A stretch of DNA of 6,653 nt from Robiginitomaculum sp. (lineage in GTDB: Bacteria; Pseudomonadota; Alphaproteobacteria; Caulobacterales; Maricaulaceae): NCBI GenBank assembly GCA_002732685.1, contig NVRS01000001.1, positions 167,442 to 174,094 on the forward strand, given 5' to 3'. The notes below the pieces were generated by a model. That model had not been told where the DNA came from and made no database searches. It saw nothing but the letters and a program-made list of their open reading frames with translations. Positions 6,641-6,653 of this stretch are shown here, piece after piece (the first letter of the stretch is position 1; each line of letters starts with the position of its first letter). The translations under genes were made by a program, and so were the position numbers.

Positions 6641-6653
6641 ACAGACCGCTAGC
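6639..6653 (-). CDS. rplW: Probable 3' end of rplW, ribosomal protein L23 (partial)
   Basis: Reading down the minus strand from the window edge gives four codons (Ala-Ser-Gly-Leu) and a TAG stop, directly upstream of rplB. In S10 operons the gene before rplB is rplW, and many alphaproteobacterial L23 proteins end in a similar small-residue stretch finishing in Gly-Leu or a close variant. L23 sits at the polypeptide exit tunnel and docks trigger factor and SRP. Only 15 nt are visible, so the identification rests on synteny, and the reading frame is inferred from the stop codon, which lies 9 nt before the rplB start as at several other junctions here. Confidence 0.55.
   Translation of the reverse strand, partial: ASGL

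Noticed and set aside
1..6653. A novel or accessory system, mobile element, CRISPR array or RNA gene
   Set aside because: Every gene is a canonical ribosomal protein in canonical order with almost no intergenic space, and no repeats, transposase remnants or tRNA-like folds were seen.

Overview
This window is an uninterrupted piece of the large bacterial ribosomal-protein cluster (the S10 operon continuing into the spc operon), read entirely on the minus strand. In transcription order, from high to low coordinates, it holds the last codons of a probable rplW (L23), then rplB (L2), rpsS (S19), rplV (L22), rpsC (S3), rplP (L16), rpmC (L29), rpsQ (S17), rplN (L14), rplX (L24), rplE (L5), rpsN (S14), rpsH (S8), rplF (L6), rplR (L18) and rpsE (S5, missing its last residues at the window edge). 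The order matches the canonical proteobacterial arrangement, with no insertion, loss or inversion.

The organism is most likely an alphaproteobacterium of intermediate GC content (estimated by eye at just under 50%). Supporting signs are an L22 with extra residues at both ends, a 109-residue L24 ending in a [13 protein letters not shown] tail, the long zinc-free form of S14 (101 residues), a 137-residue L16, and the overall style of L2, L5 and S5. I cannot name the genus.

The layout is very compact. At 7 of 15 junctions the upstream gene ends in TAG and the same bases form the start of the next gene's Shine-Dalgarno sequence (TAGGA...), leaving a constant 8-9 nt between stop and start. Three junctions overlap (rplV/rpsC and rplN/rplX as TAATG, rplX/rplE by 8 nt), and two are separated by only 1-2 nt (rplF/rplR, rpsS/rplV). 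Only three have real spacers: rpsC/rplP (42 nt), rpsQ/rplN (35 nt, with a perfect small inverted repeat) and rplE/rpsN (55 nt, with a GC-only hairpin). No stretch over 300 bases lacks a gene. I see no internal promoter, intrinsic terminator, RNA gene, mobile element or CRISPR array.

Together the genes encode 30S proteins (S3, S5, S8, S14, S17, S19) and 50S proteins (L2, L5, L6, L14, L16, L18, L22, L24, L29), presumably made from one polycistronic message with translational coupling. I do not find a previously undescribed system here. The observations worth checking are the repeated stop/Shine-Dalgarno fusion and the resulting TAG-rich stop usage, two hairpins in spacers, and unusual residues in S3 and L24.
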